NCBI GenBank assembly: GCA_036924855.1
Contig: JBAGRP010000001.1
Coordinates: 2,790,001-2,854,000 of the forward strand
DNA from: Nitrobacteraceae bacterium AZCC 2146
GTDB taxonomy: Bacteria > Pseudomonadota > Alphaproteobacteria > Rhizobiales > Xanthobacteraceae
Length of the DNA: 64,000 nucleotides
Direction of reading: 5' to 3'
Of the stretch, positions 18,869-27,057 are shown piece by piece. How positions within the stretch are numbered: the stretch's first letter is position 1; each line of letters starts with the position of its first letter. The notes under the pieces were generated by a model that was given only the letters and a program-made list of their open reading frames with translations, was not told where the DNA came from and did no database searches. The translations under genes and the position numbers were made by a program.

Positions 18869-19240
18869 ATGTCCAGCACCGGCGGCGAAGACAAGATCAA
18901 AAACCTGTTGGACAAGGCCACCTACACACGCCTTGAGAAGGATTTGGCAGCCGTGAAAAACGATATCGCCGCCCTTACCGAGCAGATCGCCGACGCGCTC
19001 AACGCCTTCACCGGCGAAGCCTCCAAACAGGCCCGCCGCGGCATCAAGCAGGCCCGCACCAATGCCGATTCCATGATGTCCGACATGTCAGAGCGCGGCA
19101 GCGCGGCCTATGACGCGGCGCATGATGCTGCTTACTCCATAGAAGAATCCATGGAGGACGCGATCCAGCAGCGACCGCTCGCCGCCGTCGGACTTGCCCT
19201 CGGCCTCGGTATCCTGATCGGCGCGGCCTGGCGCCGCTGA
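18869..19240 (+). CDS. DUF883-like (ElaB/YqjD type) membrane-anchored stress protein
   Basis: 123 residues. A long amphipathic, probably coiled-coil stretch (about 10-100) carries the KNDIAALTEQIADAL pattern, followed by a C-terminal glycine-rich membrane anchor (PLAAVGLALGLGILIGAAWRR). This layout is that of the ElaB/YgaM/YqjD proteins, which are inner-membrane anchored, ribosome-associated and stress-induced in E. coli. A perfect EcfG promoter lies just upstream, consistent with the general stress response. The holin-like gene 100 bp downstream may share the transcript. Confidence 0.82.
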   Translation: MSSTGGEDKIKNLLDKATYTRLEKDLAAVKNDIAALTEQIADALNAFTGEASKQARRGIKQARTNADSMMSDMSERGSAAYDAAHDAAYSIEESMEDAIQQRPLAAVGLALGLGILIGAAWRR

Positions 19241-19343
19241 GCGCCGTGACGCATGCGTGACTTTGATCTGGCTTTGATTTGAACTGGCGGCGCCGAGCAG
19301 GCGTCGTCAGTTTGTTTGTGAGATTTTAGTACCGGGGGCTGCG

Positions 19344-19808
19344 ATGTTTCAGCGTGTGATCGACGATTTGAAGGACAGTACGGGCAACACAGTGCGGATG
19401 ACCGCGCTCGCGGCGCTGGTCGGATTTGCACTGTTCGTGACGCTATCGTTCCTGTGCGCGGCAGCGTTTATTGCCGTGATGCAGCACTACGGCCTGATCG
19501 AAGCCTGCCTGACCTTGGCCGGCATCTTCCTGGTGATTTCGCTGATCACTGCCGCCATCTATACGACGAAGAAGCGCCGCGCCAAGGCCCGTGCCATCGC
19601 AGCGGCGCGCGAAGCAGCGAGAGCTGCGGCAAACGCGCCGATAATCGACCCGATGCTCATCGCGGCGGCGCTTCCGATCGTCCGCGCTGTGGGATTGAAA
19701 AAGCTTGTTCCGCTGCTCGCGGTCGCCGGCATCGCGCTGGGCTATCTGGCAAGCCGCAATAGCGCGGCAGCGGACGAAGAAACCGAAACAGAAGCCGACG
19801 AGGAATAG
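19344..19808 (+). CDS. holin-superfamily-like small membrane protein
   Basis: 154 residues. Two hydrophobic helices lie at about 20-45 and 50-75, followed by a basic, Ala-rich stretch (TTKKRRAKARAIAAAREAARAAA). A third helix lies near 110-135 and the tail is acidic. The fold resembles membrane proteins labelled phage holin superfamily in alphaproteobacterial genomes, but no phage genes are near and lysis is not implied. It follows the DUF883-like gene, a frequent pairing. Function unknown. Confidence 0.7.
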   Translation: MFQRVIDDLKDSTGNTVRMTALAALVGFALFVTLSFLCAAAFIAVMQHYGLIEACLTLAGIFLVISLITAAIYTTKKRRAKARAIAAAREAARAAANAPIIDPMLIAAALPIVRAVGLKKLVPLLAVAGIALGYLASRNSAAADEETETEADEE

Positions 19809-19823
19809 GCTACGGCTCTAACG

Positions 19824-20243
19824 TCAGGTGATGCACCGGCCGGGCTGCAGCAGTTTGGCAACTTCGGTGAGCACGCTGACCGGCGGCTCGCAAGCAATGG
19901 CTGACCTACGATCCACCGGCTTGCTGACGCTGGGCGGCGTCGAGCCGTTCTTGATCGCCTCGACCTTCAGACGAGCCACGGGAAGCCGCATCAGCACGGA
20001 CGTATCCGGCAATCCATAAACGCGAAACGACAAGGTCTGGCGCTGGTCGTTTTGCACAGATGCCAGCGGACCCCGGTCAGCCTTGGCTGCACGGTTCACC
20101 GCGCTAACATCGACCCGGCTCTCGTCCCCCATGGTGCCACGCCCGACGGTGCCGCGAAGATCGCTACCGGATGCGTATTGGATCGCGCCCAATGTCGTCG
20201 CGGCGGCCATCAACCCTAAAATTCCGCTGGAGATCTGAGACAT
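19824..20243 (-). CDS. hypothetical exported protein
   Basis: 139 residues. An N-terminal hydrophobic segment (ILGLMAAATTLGAIQYASG) is probably a signal peptide. It is followed by VSAVNRAAKADRG, a TLSFRVYGLPDTSVLMRLPVA block and a C-terminal CEPPVSVLTEVAKLLQPGRCIT with two cysteines. I have the impression of similar small proteins in Bradyrhizobium-type genomes, but no domain name or function. It converges with the holin-like gene; about 280 bp of non-coding sequence lies upstream. Confidence 0.65.
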   Translation of the reverse strand: MSQISSGILGLMAAATTLGAIQYASGSDLRGTVGRGTMGDESRVDVSAVNRAAKADRGPLASVQNDQRQTLSFRVYGLPDTSVLMRLPVARLKVEAIKNGSTPPSVSKPVDRRSAIACEPPVSVLTEVAKLLQPGRCIT

Positions 20244-20367
20244 TTGCCGCCTCGCCTACCCTGCACCGATGCCGCAACATGGCACTCGGGAACAGCAACG
20301 CGGGCGGGGCGATAAGGGGTCGCCCGTAGCAATCACTTAACCGTGTGTAAAACTTTCGCGGCTTTCG

Positions 20368-20392
20368 GGAACATTTTTCGCGCCTGCGCGTC
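20368..20392 (+). promoter_or_regulatory. possible EcfG-type promoter without a downstream protein gene
   Basis: GGAAC (20368-20372), 16 bp, CGTC (20389-20392): one mismatch in the -10. No plus-strand gene follows before phyR, which reads the other way. If real, it would drive a small RNA or an antisense transcript. Otherwise 20244-20520 shows no gene. Confidence 0.3.
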
Positions 20393-20521
20393 AATTAGAC
20401 AGTCGGTCGTCCCCCTGCCCCAATCGACCGGCGACGCGGGGCGCGGCTGTGGTGATGCCAGTCGCGTCCCGCATTCTCTTGCCCCGAGCGCAGGCAATCT
20501 CTTCCAAACCCGGACATGAAA

Positions 20522-20548
20522 AAGCGGCTGCGAAAAACGCAGCCGCTT
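20522..20548 (-). terminator. intrinsic terminator of phyR
   Basis: On the minus strand a stem AAGCGGCTGCG / CGCAGCCGCTT with a TTTTT loop is followed by a further T-run. It lies about 40 bp after the phyR stop. Confidence 0.85.
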
Positions 20549-20588
20549 CGATCACGTTGAAATCAGCGAAGGATCAGCACGCCGCCTT

Positions 20589-21395
20589 TTAAGAAGCCGC
20601 AGCTTTGGGCGCCTTGTTGCGCGAGTTGCGCTGGAAGAACAGCGCCTGGCTTGCGACCGCCGAGACCATCGCCGGCTGGAACGGTTTCGAGATCAGGAAC
20701 GCCGGCTCCGGGCGTTCGCCGGTCAGGAAGCGCTCGGGATAGGCGGTGATGAATACCACCGGTACCTCGAAGATCCGCAGCAACTCGTTGACCGCATCGA
20801 GACCCGAACTGCCGTCGGCAAGCTGGATGTCGGCGAGGATCAGGCCGGGCTTCTTGTTCTTGGCCAGCGCGACCGCATCCGAATGGGTGCGGGCGACGCC
20901 GATGACGTTGTGGCCGAGATTCCTCACGAGGCTTTCCAGATCCATCGCGATGAAGGTCTCATCCTCGATGATCAGCACGTCGGTGGCGATCTCGGCAGCC
21001 ATCTCGCGGCCGGCGACGTCGGCCAGTGTGCGAATCTCGGCGACGTCGGTGTTGAGGACGAAGGCGACTTCCTCTTCCGAAAATCCTTCCAGCGACAGCA
21101 GCAGAAACGCCTGCCGCGGCAGCGGGGTAATGTTCGACAGCCGGCGCTCCGAGGCCATCGGCAACTGCGTCACGTCGGGATCGTCGTTGAGAGCGACCGA
21201 ATTCCAGATCTGCGTGAACAGACGGAAAAGGCCGGCGCGCGGGCCGTGTTGCTCGTCAAGCAACGACTGGTCCTGCAACAGCGCTTCAAGCATGGCGCCG
21301 ACATAGGCATCGCCCGAGGCTTGGTTGCCGGTCAAGGCACGGGCATAGCGCCGCAACAGCGGTAAATGTTCGGCTACGAGCTGTGATCGGGACAT
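20589..21395 (-). CDS. phyR: general stress response anti-anti-sigma response regulator PhyR
   Basis: 268 residues: an N-terminal sigma-factor-like domain (about 1-125) and a C-terminal receiver (about 138-255). Receiver residues are intact: acidic pocket E144/D145/E146, phosphoacceptor D189, T217 and K237. In the known mechanism phosphorylated PhyR sequesters NepR and frees EcfG. The ATG at 21395 has GGAG upstream; a GTG two codons earlier is possible. It diverges from nepR-ecfG. Confidence 0.95.
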   Translation of the reverse strand: MSRSQLVAEHLPLLRRYARALTGNQASGDAYVGAMLEALLQDQSLLDEQHGPRAGLFRLFTQIWNSVALNDDPDVTQLPMASERRLSNITPLPRQAFLLLSLEGFSEEEVAFVLNTDVAEIRTLADVAGREMAAEIATDVLIIEDETFIAMDLESLVRNLGHNVIGVARTHSDAVALAKNKKPGLILADIQLADGSSGLDAVNELLRIFEVPVVFITAYPERFLTGERPEPAFLISKPFQPAMVSAVASQALFFQRNSRNKAPKAAAS

Positions 21396-21468
21396 CCCCA
21401 CTCCATCCTGTCTGAGTCAAAGCACCAAGGTAGGGAATGACACCCCCGGCTTCCCTGATGTGTTTGTT

Positions 21469-21493
21469 TACGCCCAAGCTGGATAAAAGTTCC
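21469..21493 (-). promoter_or_regulatory. EcfG-type promoter for phyR
   Basis: Reading leftward: GGAAC (21493-21489), 16 bp, CGTA (21472-21469), one mismatch to the CGTT consensus. The phyR start at 21395 lies about 65 nt downstream of the predicted transcript start. Positive feedback by EcfG on phyR is known in related bacteria and is the expected function. Confidence 0.55.
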
Positions 21494-21618
21494 CTTTCTC
21501 CGGAACTTTCCGGAGGGCTTTGAATTAGCACCTGTACAGATGCCGCAAAGGCTTCAAAAATCAAGAAAATTTCTCGAATTCCAGGGGCATCACTCTCTTG
21601 GGGAAGTTGGAACGGGTC

Positions 21619-21807
21619 ATGAAAGATGTGAAGCCAAAACAAGGCGGCCTCAACGCAGAGATCCAGTCGCGGATCGGGCACCAGTTGCGGGCGATGTATG
21701 ACGATGTGGTGCGCCAAGGGGTGCCGGATCGGTTTGCGGAGCTGATCCGCAAGCTGGACGGGCCCGAGACGGTCGATCCCGCGGCCAAAACCGATGGGAG
21801 TGACTGA
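21619..21807 (+). CDS. nepR: anti-sigma factor NepR
   Basis: 62-residue protein with the NepR core: LNAEIQSRIGHQLRAMYDDV and VVRQGVPDRFAELIRKL. NepR binds EcfG in unstressed cells and PhyR-P after stress. The ATG at 21619 is taken as start; a TTG at 21598 is in frame. The stop overlaps the ecfG start (TGATG), coupling the anti-sigma and sigma factors as in other alphaproteobacteria. Confidence 0.93.
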   Translation: MKDVKPKQGGLNAEIQSRIGHQLRAMYDDVVRQGVPDRFAELIRKLDGPETVDPAAKTDGSD

Positions 21808-22355
21808 TGCCCCTCACAGATTCACTTCGCGACGATATCCTGGCGGCGGTGCCGAGCTTGCGCGCGTTTGCGATCTCGCTCTCCGGCAATGGCGACCGTG
21901 CCGACGATCTGGTGCAGGAAACGCTGCTGCGCGCGCTTGCCAATATCGACTCCTTCCAGGTCGGCTCCAATCTGCCGGCGTGGCTGTTCACCATCCTGCG
22001 CAACCTGTTTCGCTCGGACTATCGGAAGCGGCGGCGGGAAGTCGAGGATGCTGACGGCAGTTACGCAAAAACCCTTAAAACGCAGCCTGCGCAGAATGCG
22101 CATCTGGAGTTCGAGGAGTTTCGCGCCGCCCTGGAGAAGCTGCCGCAGGACCAGCGGGAAGCGCTCATCCTCGTCGGTGCCTCCGGCTTCTCCTATGAAG
22201 ACGCGGCGACAATCTGCGGATGCGCGGTCGGTACTATCAAGAGCCGCGTCAACCGCGCCCGATCGAAGCTCAGCGCCTTACTATATGTCGATGGCGCCGA
22301 AGATTTCGGGCCGGACGATACGGTTCGCGCGGTGATCGGCGGCAGCGGCGGCTGA
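21807..22355 (+). CDS. ecfG: general stress ECF sigma factor EcfG
   Basis: 182-residue ECF15-type sigma factor. Region 2 (DDLVQETLLRALANIDSF, about residues 32-50) and region 4 (LPQDQREALILVGASGFSYEDAA, about 108-130) are plain, with the helix-turn-helix continuing to GTIKSRVNRARSKL. It directs polymerase to GGAAC-N16/17-CGTT promoters, several of which are present in this window. Co-translated with nepR and followed by a strong terminator. Confidence 0.95.
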   Translation: MPLTDSLRDDILAAVPSLRAFAISLSGNGDRADDLVQETLLRALANIDSFQVGSNLPAWLFTILRNLFRSDYRKRRREVEDADGSYAKTLKTQPAQNAHLEFEEFRAALEKLPQDQREALILVGASGFSYEDAATICGCAVGTIKSRVNRARSKLSALLYVDGAEDFGPDDTVRAVIGGSGG

Positions 22356-22376
22356 CCATCGACACCGCGCCAAAAA

Positions 22377-22416
22377 CGAAAAAGCGGTCACCCCGGTGAC
22401 CGCTTTTTTCGTTTCA
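22377..22416. terminator. bidirectional terminator after ecfG
   Basis: Perfect stem GAAAAAGCGGTCACC / GGTGACCGCTTTTTTC separated by two bases, about 20 bp after the ecfG stop. It insulates ecfG from the convergent kinase gene. Confidence 0.88.
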
Positions 22417-22514
22417 GAGGGCGATGAACGCAGCGACAATTCGGTGCGGGAGGCTTGCGGCGAACCTGTGGCGGAATGGTCGTGCGTCGAAAATGCGCTG
22501 TGAGGCGCTCACGA

Positions 22515-24170
22515 CTATTTGACCGGCTTCGCCAGCGCCTCGGTTCGGTCGCGCTCGGTCATGTCGACCACGGTTTCCATCGGCGCGGTCAGTTCGTAGA
22601 CGTAGCTGACGTCAGTAAAATACCGTTTCGAGGTTCCCCCGAGCGCCTCGGGAGCGACCCGGTCGAGCAGCACCAGACCGAAATCGGTATCCGCCCTCCT
22701 CGTTGCCTCGCTGGTGTTGAATTCCTCCCAGCGGAAGTCGAACGTCGCCTCCGGACCGGAGCCGCCAATCTCCCAATGGGCGACGATGTGGGGGTGTTTG
22801 CCAACCAGCGAGAGGCCTTCGTCGGAATGCGACGCCAGCTCGAAGAACAGCAATGACAGGCTTTGCGCGGCGCGGGCGCTGACCACGAGATCGGGGCCGG
22901 TGACGGCGATGCGTTCGGCATGCGGGATCGCGCGGGCCTCGAACAAGCCCTTCAGCTGCACGCCCTGCCACTGGCTTTCGCTGAGCAGCGAGACCACGTT
23001 GGACATCGCGTGGATCCGGCCGATCAGCAATTCGCGGGCGACGTCGACATCGGAGCCATGGCGCAATGTGCGCGTCACGATCGACTGGATCACCGCCAGA
23101 ATGTTCTTCACACGATGATTGAGTTCGTCGATGACCGCGGTGAGGCGGCGCTCGAAGCCGATACGCCGCTGCACTTCGCGCCGCAGCCGCAGATTGCTAT
23201 AGGAGACATAGCCGAACAGGCCGCAGATGATGCTGGTCAGCGCCAGGCCAATCGCACCGACGACAAGCGCGGTCTGCTGCGCGCGCAGCGCCGAATTGGT
23301 CTTCGGGTAATAGCCGAGCGACCAGTCGCGGCCGCCGAAAGTGACGGTGCGCAGGATCGCCAGCGCCGGCCCGTTCGGCACCGGCACCAGCGAGCGCGCG
23401 GTGACCTCGCCGCGGTCGTCGGCGACCAGTTCGCCGTCCTGCACGCGCGGATCCTTCAGCGCCACCGAGAACAGCGACATCTCGTCATTGGCCAGCATCA
23501 GCGGCCCGAGCTCGTAGGAGAACGACACAAAGCCGGCCGGCATCGCGTTGCCATCCTGCAGCACCGGGGCGGCCAGCACGATGCCGACCGGACCGTTCGG
23601 CCGCAGCAATGTCGCGGGGTCCGACGCCACCGGCTTGCCGTCCGCCATCGCTTTCGCCAGCGTCGGCCCGAGCGCCGGGCTCTCGTTGTAGGCGCGGCCG
23701 GCAAAGCCCTCGGTCTCGGAATTGCGCGGTTCAAGGTCCATCAGAACGTCGAGCGGCTTTTCCAGCGCCAGGGCGTCGAGCGGCTTGTCGTCGTAATTCC
23801 GGATCGTCGGGTTGCGAAAGCCGGCGCGGGAAAGTTCGGCGCGCGCAGCCGGCAACTCACTGGGCTGCAGCCGGGCGATCCAGCTGGCGACGACGAAATC
23901 GGTCTTGAAGGCGTAGATCGAGGACCGCAACGGCTGCAGCATGTTGGCCTTGATCACCGTCGGCGCGCGAAACAGCCCGGAGGCGACCCGCGCCAGCAAT
24001 TCGCGCTCGGTGAGACGGTCCTGCACCAGGCTGGCGTGGACATCGACGGCCCGGGCCAGCGCGATGCTGTCGATGGCCAGTTCCTGGTCGTGCACCCGAT
24101 ACGCCGCAAAGCCGGAGAGCAAGACTCCGACCAGCGCCATTAAACTGATGATGAAACCCAGCCGGACCAC
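22515..24170 (-). CDS. CHASE-domain HWE/HisKA_2-type histidine kinase with degenerate ATPase domain
   Basis: 551-residue membrane sensor. Helix 1 (about 4-25), a periplasmic CHASE-type domain (about 45-285) and helix 2 (about 300-325) lead to a dimerisation helix with ELNHRVKN (His352). The ATP-binding part is abnormal. Where the family has an ELATNA N-box, it shows ELASHS (H448 in place of the Mg-binding Asn), and no WxExGGP-type glycine box is seen, only WEEFNTSEA. It converges with ecfG, so it may sense signals for PhyR, perhaps as a phosphatase or modulator rather than a kinase. That role is inference. Confidence 0.8.
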   Translation of the reverse strand: MVRLGFIISLMALVGVLLSGFAAYRVHDQELAIDSIALARAVDVHASLVQDRLTERELLARVASGLFRAPTVIKANMLQPLRSSIYAFKTDFVVASWIARLQPSELPAARAELSRAGFRNPTIRNYDDKPLDALALEKPLDVLMDLEPRNSETEGFAGRAYNESPALGPTLAKAMADGKPVASDPATLLRPNGPVGIVLAAPVLQDGNAMPAGFVSFSYELGPLMLANDEMSLFSVALKDPRVQDGELVADDRGEVTARSLVPVPNGPALAILRTVTFGGRDWSLGYYPKTNSALRAQQTALVVGAIGLALTSIICGLFGYVSYSNLRLRREVQRRIGFERRLTAVIDELNHRVKNILAVIQSIVTRTLRHGSDVDVARELLIGRIHAMSNVVSLLSESQWQGVQLKGLFEARAIPHAERIAVTGPDLVVSARAAQSLSLLFFELASHSDEGLSLVGKHPHIVAHWEIGGSGPEATFDFRWEEFNTSEATRRADTDFGLVLLDRVAPEALGGTSKRYFTDVSYVYELTAPMETVVDMTERDRTEALAKPVK

Positions 24171-24458
24171 GCGCTTACTCGAAAATGAGACGTTGCTGAA
24201 AATGATAAGCCGTTCGCAGGCGTGGAGGACGAGGCGAACGAGAACTCAAACTGGACTGCACGCGGGGTTGCCCGAAATCATGAAGGAGATCATCAACACG
24301 CAACCGCGACCAGCGATTGCAAAAGTACACTTGCAGCCGGTTCAGCGGCCAGAAGTAGCCCAATCACGCCGGAGCGGTTTTGTTCCGGGGCGAACGGGAT
24401 TTATTTGAAGGCGGGCCAGGGGTAAGAAAACAGGCTTAACGAAGTCATTCTCCCGTAT

Positions 24459-24492
24459 GGTGGGCAAAGGCGCTCTTCGGGCCGTGCCCACC
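24459..24492. repeat. palindromic element after ureG
   Basis: GGTGGGCA and TGCCCACC arms flank an inner AAGGCGC/GGGCCG region, 8 bp past the ureG stop. It may stop or stabilise the end of the urease transcript, but there is no T-run. The remaining 290 bp to the kinase gene hold no gene I can support. Confidence 0.55.
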
Positions 24493-24499
24493 TTACACG

Positions 24500-25129
24500 C
24501 TACGCCACCGCCTTGGCCTTCAGCCCGCCCCTGGTCTCGATGAAGCTGATGATGCGATCCAGGCCTTCGTTCTTCTTCATGTTGGTCATCACGAACGGCC
24601 GGGTGCCGCGCATCCGCCTGGCGTCGGTGTCCATCTTCTCCAGCGAGGCGCCGACATAAGGCGCGAGGTCGATCTTGTTGATCACCAGCAGGTCGGAGCG
24701 GGTGATGCCGGGGCCGCCCTTGGAGGGGATCTTGTCGCCGGCGGCAACGTCGATGACGTAGATGGTGAGATCTGCCAGCTCGGGCGAGAAGGTAGCAGCG
24801 AGATTGTCGCCGCCGGATTCGATCAGCACCATGTCGAGATCGGGAAATTTCGCGCGCATGTCGGCGACCGCGGCGAGGTTCATGGAGGCGTCTTCGCGGA
24901 TCGCGGTGTGCGGGCAGCCGCCGGTCTCGACGCCGGCGATGCGGTCTGCCGTCAGCGAGCCCGAGCGCACCAGATATTCGGCGTCCCATTTGGTGTAGAT
25001 GTCGTTGGTGATGGCGGCGATGTCGTAGCGCTCGCGCATGGTCTTGCAGAGCAGATCCATCAGCGCGGTCTTGCCGGAGCCGACGGGACCGCCAATGCCG
25101 ACGCGCAGCGGACCGTGAAAGGAGGACAT
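24500..25129 (-). CDS. ureG: urease accessory GTPase UreG
   Basis: 209-residue SIMIBI-class GTPase that hands nickel to the urease activation complex. Motifs: P-loop [11 protein letters not shown] (about residues 13-23), the metal-binding CPH in [32 protein letters not shown] and the [10 protein letters not shown] guanine motif. The ATG at 25129 with GGAGG-type spacing gives the usual length; the frame is open another 39 codons into a repeat. It is the last gene of the urease cluster, separated from ureF by a repeat-containing 231-bp gap. Confidence 0.96.
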   Translation of the reverse strand: MSSFHGPLRVGIGGPVGSGKTALMDLLCKTMRERYDIAAITNDIYTKWDAEYLVRSGSLTADRIAGVETGGCPHTAIREDASMNLAAVADMRAKFPDLDMVLIESGGDNLAATFSPELADLTIYVIDVAAGDKIPSKGGPGITRSDLLVINKIDLAPYVGASLEKMDTDARRMRGTRPFVMTNMKKNEGLDRIISFIETRGGLKAKAVA

Positions 25130-25164
25130 GTCAGATGCTCTCTTGGTTGAAGGTGAAACAGCTC

Positions 25165-25322
25165 TCTCCACGAGTCGTTCCGGCGCACGCCGGGACCCAT
25201 GACCACCGGCGTGTTTGATAGCAGAAGGCCTCTGCCACGCGGCCAAAACGATAGGACACGGCGTATGGGTCCTCCGGGATTGGGCTTGCGCTCGTAAGCT
25301 CGCTTGCCGGGACGGCGTGCTG
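25165..25322. repeat. intergenic repeat between ureF and ureG (CCCGGAGGACCC family)
   Basis: Contains GGGTCCTCCGGGATTGGGC and GCTTGCCGGGACGG on the plus strand. These are the inverse of the element at 13261-13400 but without its 38-bp palindrome. The left half (GTTCCGGCGCACGCCGGGAC) forms its own hairpin. It interrupts an otherwise tight ureEFG order. Confidence 0.65.
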
Positions 25323-25360
25323 AAATGTGACGCCGAAACAGACCTGCTCTGCGCTTGTCC

Positions 25361-26101
25361 TCATGACCTGAACAGCCGCGTATACTGCGTCTCGTGGCGC
25401 ATGCTGGCCAGATCGGATCGGAAGGTGGCGCCGCCGAGATCGTCGAGGGTCGCCGTCATCGCGCGCCGGCCGGTGGCGACGACGACGGGCTCCAATGCTG
25501 CAAGCACGCGCTGGCTGTCGGTCTGGCCGAGCGGTACCAGCCGCGCGCCGGCGGAAATCCAGTTCGAGGTCACCGCGTGAAAGAAGCCATGCATGGTGGC
25601 GGCCAGCGGAATGCGATGCGCCGCGCTGACCAGGCCGACCGCGACGGGATAGACGATGGCGCTATCGCAGACCGCGATCAGGCGCTCGAGGCCGTCGTGA
25701 TTCCAGGCGCTGCGAGCGATCTCAATGAAGGCCTTGCCCTGCGAGGTGGTTTCGAGCTGGCGTTCCCGGGACGGCACGAAGGCGCTGGCGAGTTCGGCGA
25801 CCTCGCGCAACGACTTGTCGTCAGCGCTGGAGGCCGCGCGGTGCACATGGGCCAGAAACACGCCATCGCAGAAGCCGGCGCCGTCGGTCAGCATCGACGA
25901 CAGCCAATCCTGCAACGTGGCGGCATCGGTGATGTCGCCGGCTTCCACCGCCCATTCGATGCCGCTGGAATAGGAGAAGGCGCCGACGGGAAATGCCGGC
26001 GACAGCCAGGTCATCAGCCGGTACAGCGCCGCCCCCTCGTCGGCGGACAGCGCGGCCGGCTCAACCAGCGGCACAAAGTCCGCAGGCTTATTTGTGGTCA
26101 T
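25361..26101 (-). CDS. ureF: urease accessory protein UreF
   Basis: 246-residue all-helical accessory protein that recruits UreG to the UreD-urease complex. Family signatures include [25 protein letters not shown] split over residues 29-53 and the [12 protein letters not shown] block. The ATG at 26101 lies 14 bp inside the end of ureE; the longer open frame upstream is only the shadow of ureE. Co-transcribed with ureE. Confidence 0.95.
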   Translation of the reverse strand: MTTNKPADFVPLVEPAALSADEGAALYRLMTWLSPAFPVGAFSYSSGIEWAVEAGDITDAATLQDWLSSMLTDGAGFCDGVFLAHVHRAASSADDKSLREVAELASAFVPSRERQLETTSQGKAFIEIARSAWNHDGLERLIAVCDSAIVYPVAVGLVSAAHRIPLAATMHGFFHAVTSNWISAGARLVPLGQTDSQRVLAALEPVVVATGRRAMTATLDDLGGATFRSDLASMRHETQYTRLFRS

Positions 26102-26720
26102 GAGCATGGGAATGGCCGTGGTGATCGTGGTCATGGTCATGACCGCAATGCTCGTCGTGGACGTGGTCGTCATGGCTGTGCGCGGCATGATCGTGCGTAC
26201 CATGGTCATGCTTGCCATGGTCATGACTGTGGTGGCCGTGATCATGATGTGCGTGGTCGTGTGCGTGAGCCGCCGGCTCATGCGCATGCACCGCCGCATA
26301 GGCGCCGCCTTCGGGATCGAACGGCGCCTCGATCTCGATGACGCGGGCACCGAGGCCCTTCACCATCGCCTCGATGACGTGATCGCGGCGAATGCGCAGG
26401 CCCTTGCCGACGATCTGGGTCGGCAGATGGCGATTGCCGAGATGCCAGGCGACGCGCACGAGATGGCTGGGATCGGTGCCGCGGATCTCGATCAGCGGCT
26501 CGGGGGCGGCCACCACCTCGATGAGGCGGCCGTCTTCCAGCACCAGCGCATCGCCACCGCGCAGCGCGATGGCGTTCTCGAGATCGAGCAGGAATTCGAG
26601 CCCGCGCGTGCCGGTCATCGCCATGCGGCGACGATGGCGATCGTCGAAATCGAGGACGACGGTATCCACCGCCGCCTCTTTCCAATGGTGCTGTCCCTTG
26701 ACGTCCGTCGCGCGGATCAT
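26088..26720 (-). CDS. ureE: urease accessory metallochaperone UreE with long His-rich tail
   Basis: 210 residues. An N-terminal UreE domain (about 1-75) and a C-terminal metal-binding domain (about 80-145, with [27 protein letters not shown]) are followed by about 65 residues in which some 30 are histidine, plus aspartates and one cysteine. The UreE dimer stores and delivers nickel; His-rich tails raise capacity in known relatives. This tail is longer than in Klebsiella UreE. The last residues overlap ureF. Confidence 0.94.
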   Translation of the reverse strand: MIRATDVKGQHHWKEAAVDTVVLDFDDRHRRRMAMTGTRGLEFLLDLENAIALRGGDALVLEDGRLIEVVAAPEPLIEIRGTDPSHLVRVAWHLGNRHLPTQIVGKGLRIRRDHVIEAMVKGLGARVIEIEAPFDPEGGAYAAVHAHEPAAHAHDHAHHDHGHHSHDHGKHDHGTHDHAAHSHDDHVHDEHCGHDHDHDHHGHSHAHDHK

Positions 26721-26730
26721 GCTGTAACTT

Positions 26731-27030
26731 TCATAGCGTCTCGACTGTGGCTCCGGAGATGATTTCGATCACAGTGGGCGCCACCTTCAGCGGCGCCGAC
26801 AGCGCGCGCCAGGTTTTCATGTGCGCGGACTTGCCGTGGGCATTGAGGTCCTCGCGCGAGGCCCAGCGCTCGACCACCACGAAGGTGTTCGGATCGTGGA
26901 TGCTGATGTGGCTCTCGTAGGAGATGCAACCCTGCTCCTTCTGGGTGGCGGCGATGCATTCCCTGGCGCCGGCGATGAAGGCTTCGCGGGATTCCGGTTT
27001 CACCTGGCTGGTGGCGACGACATAGATCAT
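26731..27030 (-). CDS. antibiotic biosynthesis monooxygenase-like (ABM) domain protein, copy 1
   Basis: 99 residues, a single ABM/YgiN-type dimeric alpha-beta barrel. It begins [18 protein letters not shown] and has [20 protein letters not shown] followed by H.KS.HM near residue 65. Family members are quinol or heme-degrading monooxygenases, or have no known substrate. It ends 10 bp upstream of ureE and has a paralogue 27 bp upstream. Nothing in the sequence ties it chemically to urease. Confidence 0.85.
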   Translation of the reverse strand: MIYVVATSQVKPESREAFIAGARECIAATQKEQGCISYESHISIHDPNTFVVVERWASREDLNAHGKSAHMKTWRALSAPLKVAPTVIEIISGATVETL

Positions 27031-27057
27031 GAGAATTTATCCCTGTGCTTTTCTTGA

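Noticed and set aside
19344..19808. Prophage or lysis cassette suggested by a holin-like protein
   Set aside because: No endolysin, portal, integrase or att-like repeats nearby; the protein is of the chromosomal stress-associated type.
22863..24143. 426-residue plus-strand open frame
   Set aside because: Antisense to the CHASE histidine kinase; composition of a shadow frame.
26100..26300. Tandem-repeat array or CRISPR-like structure
   Set aside because: The GTGGTCATG-type repetition is the codon pattern of the His/Asp-rich UreE tail, without regular spacers.
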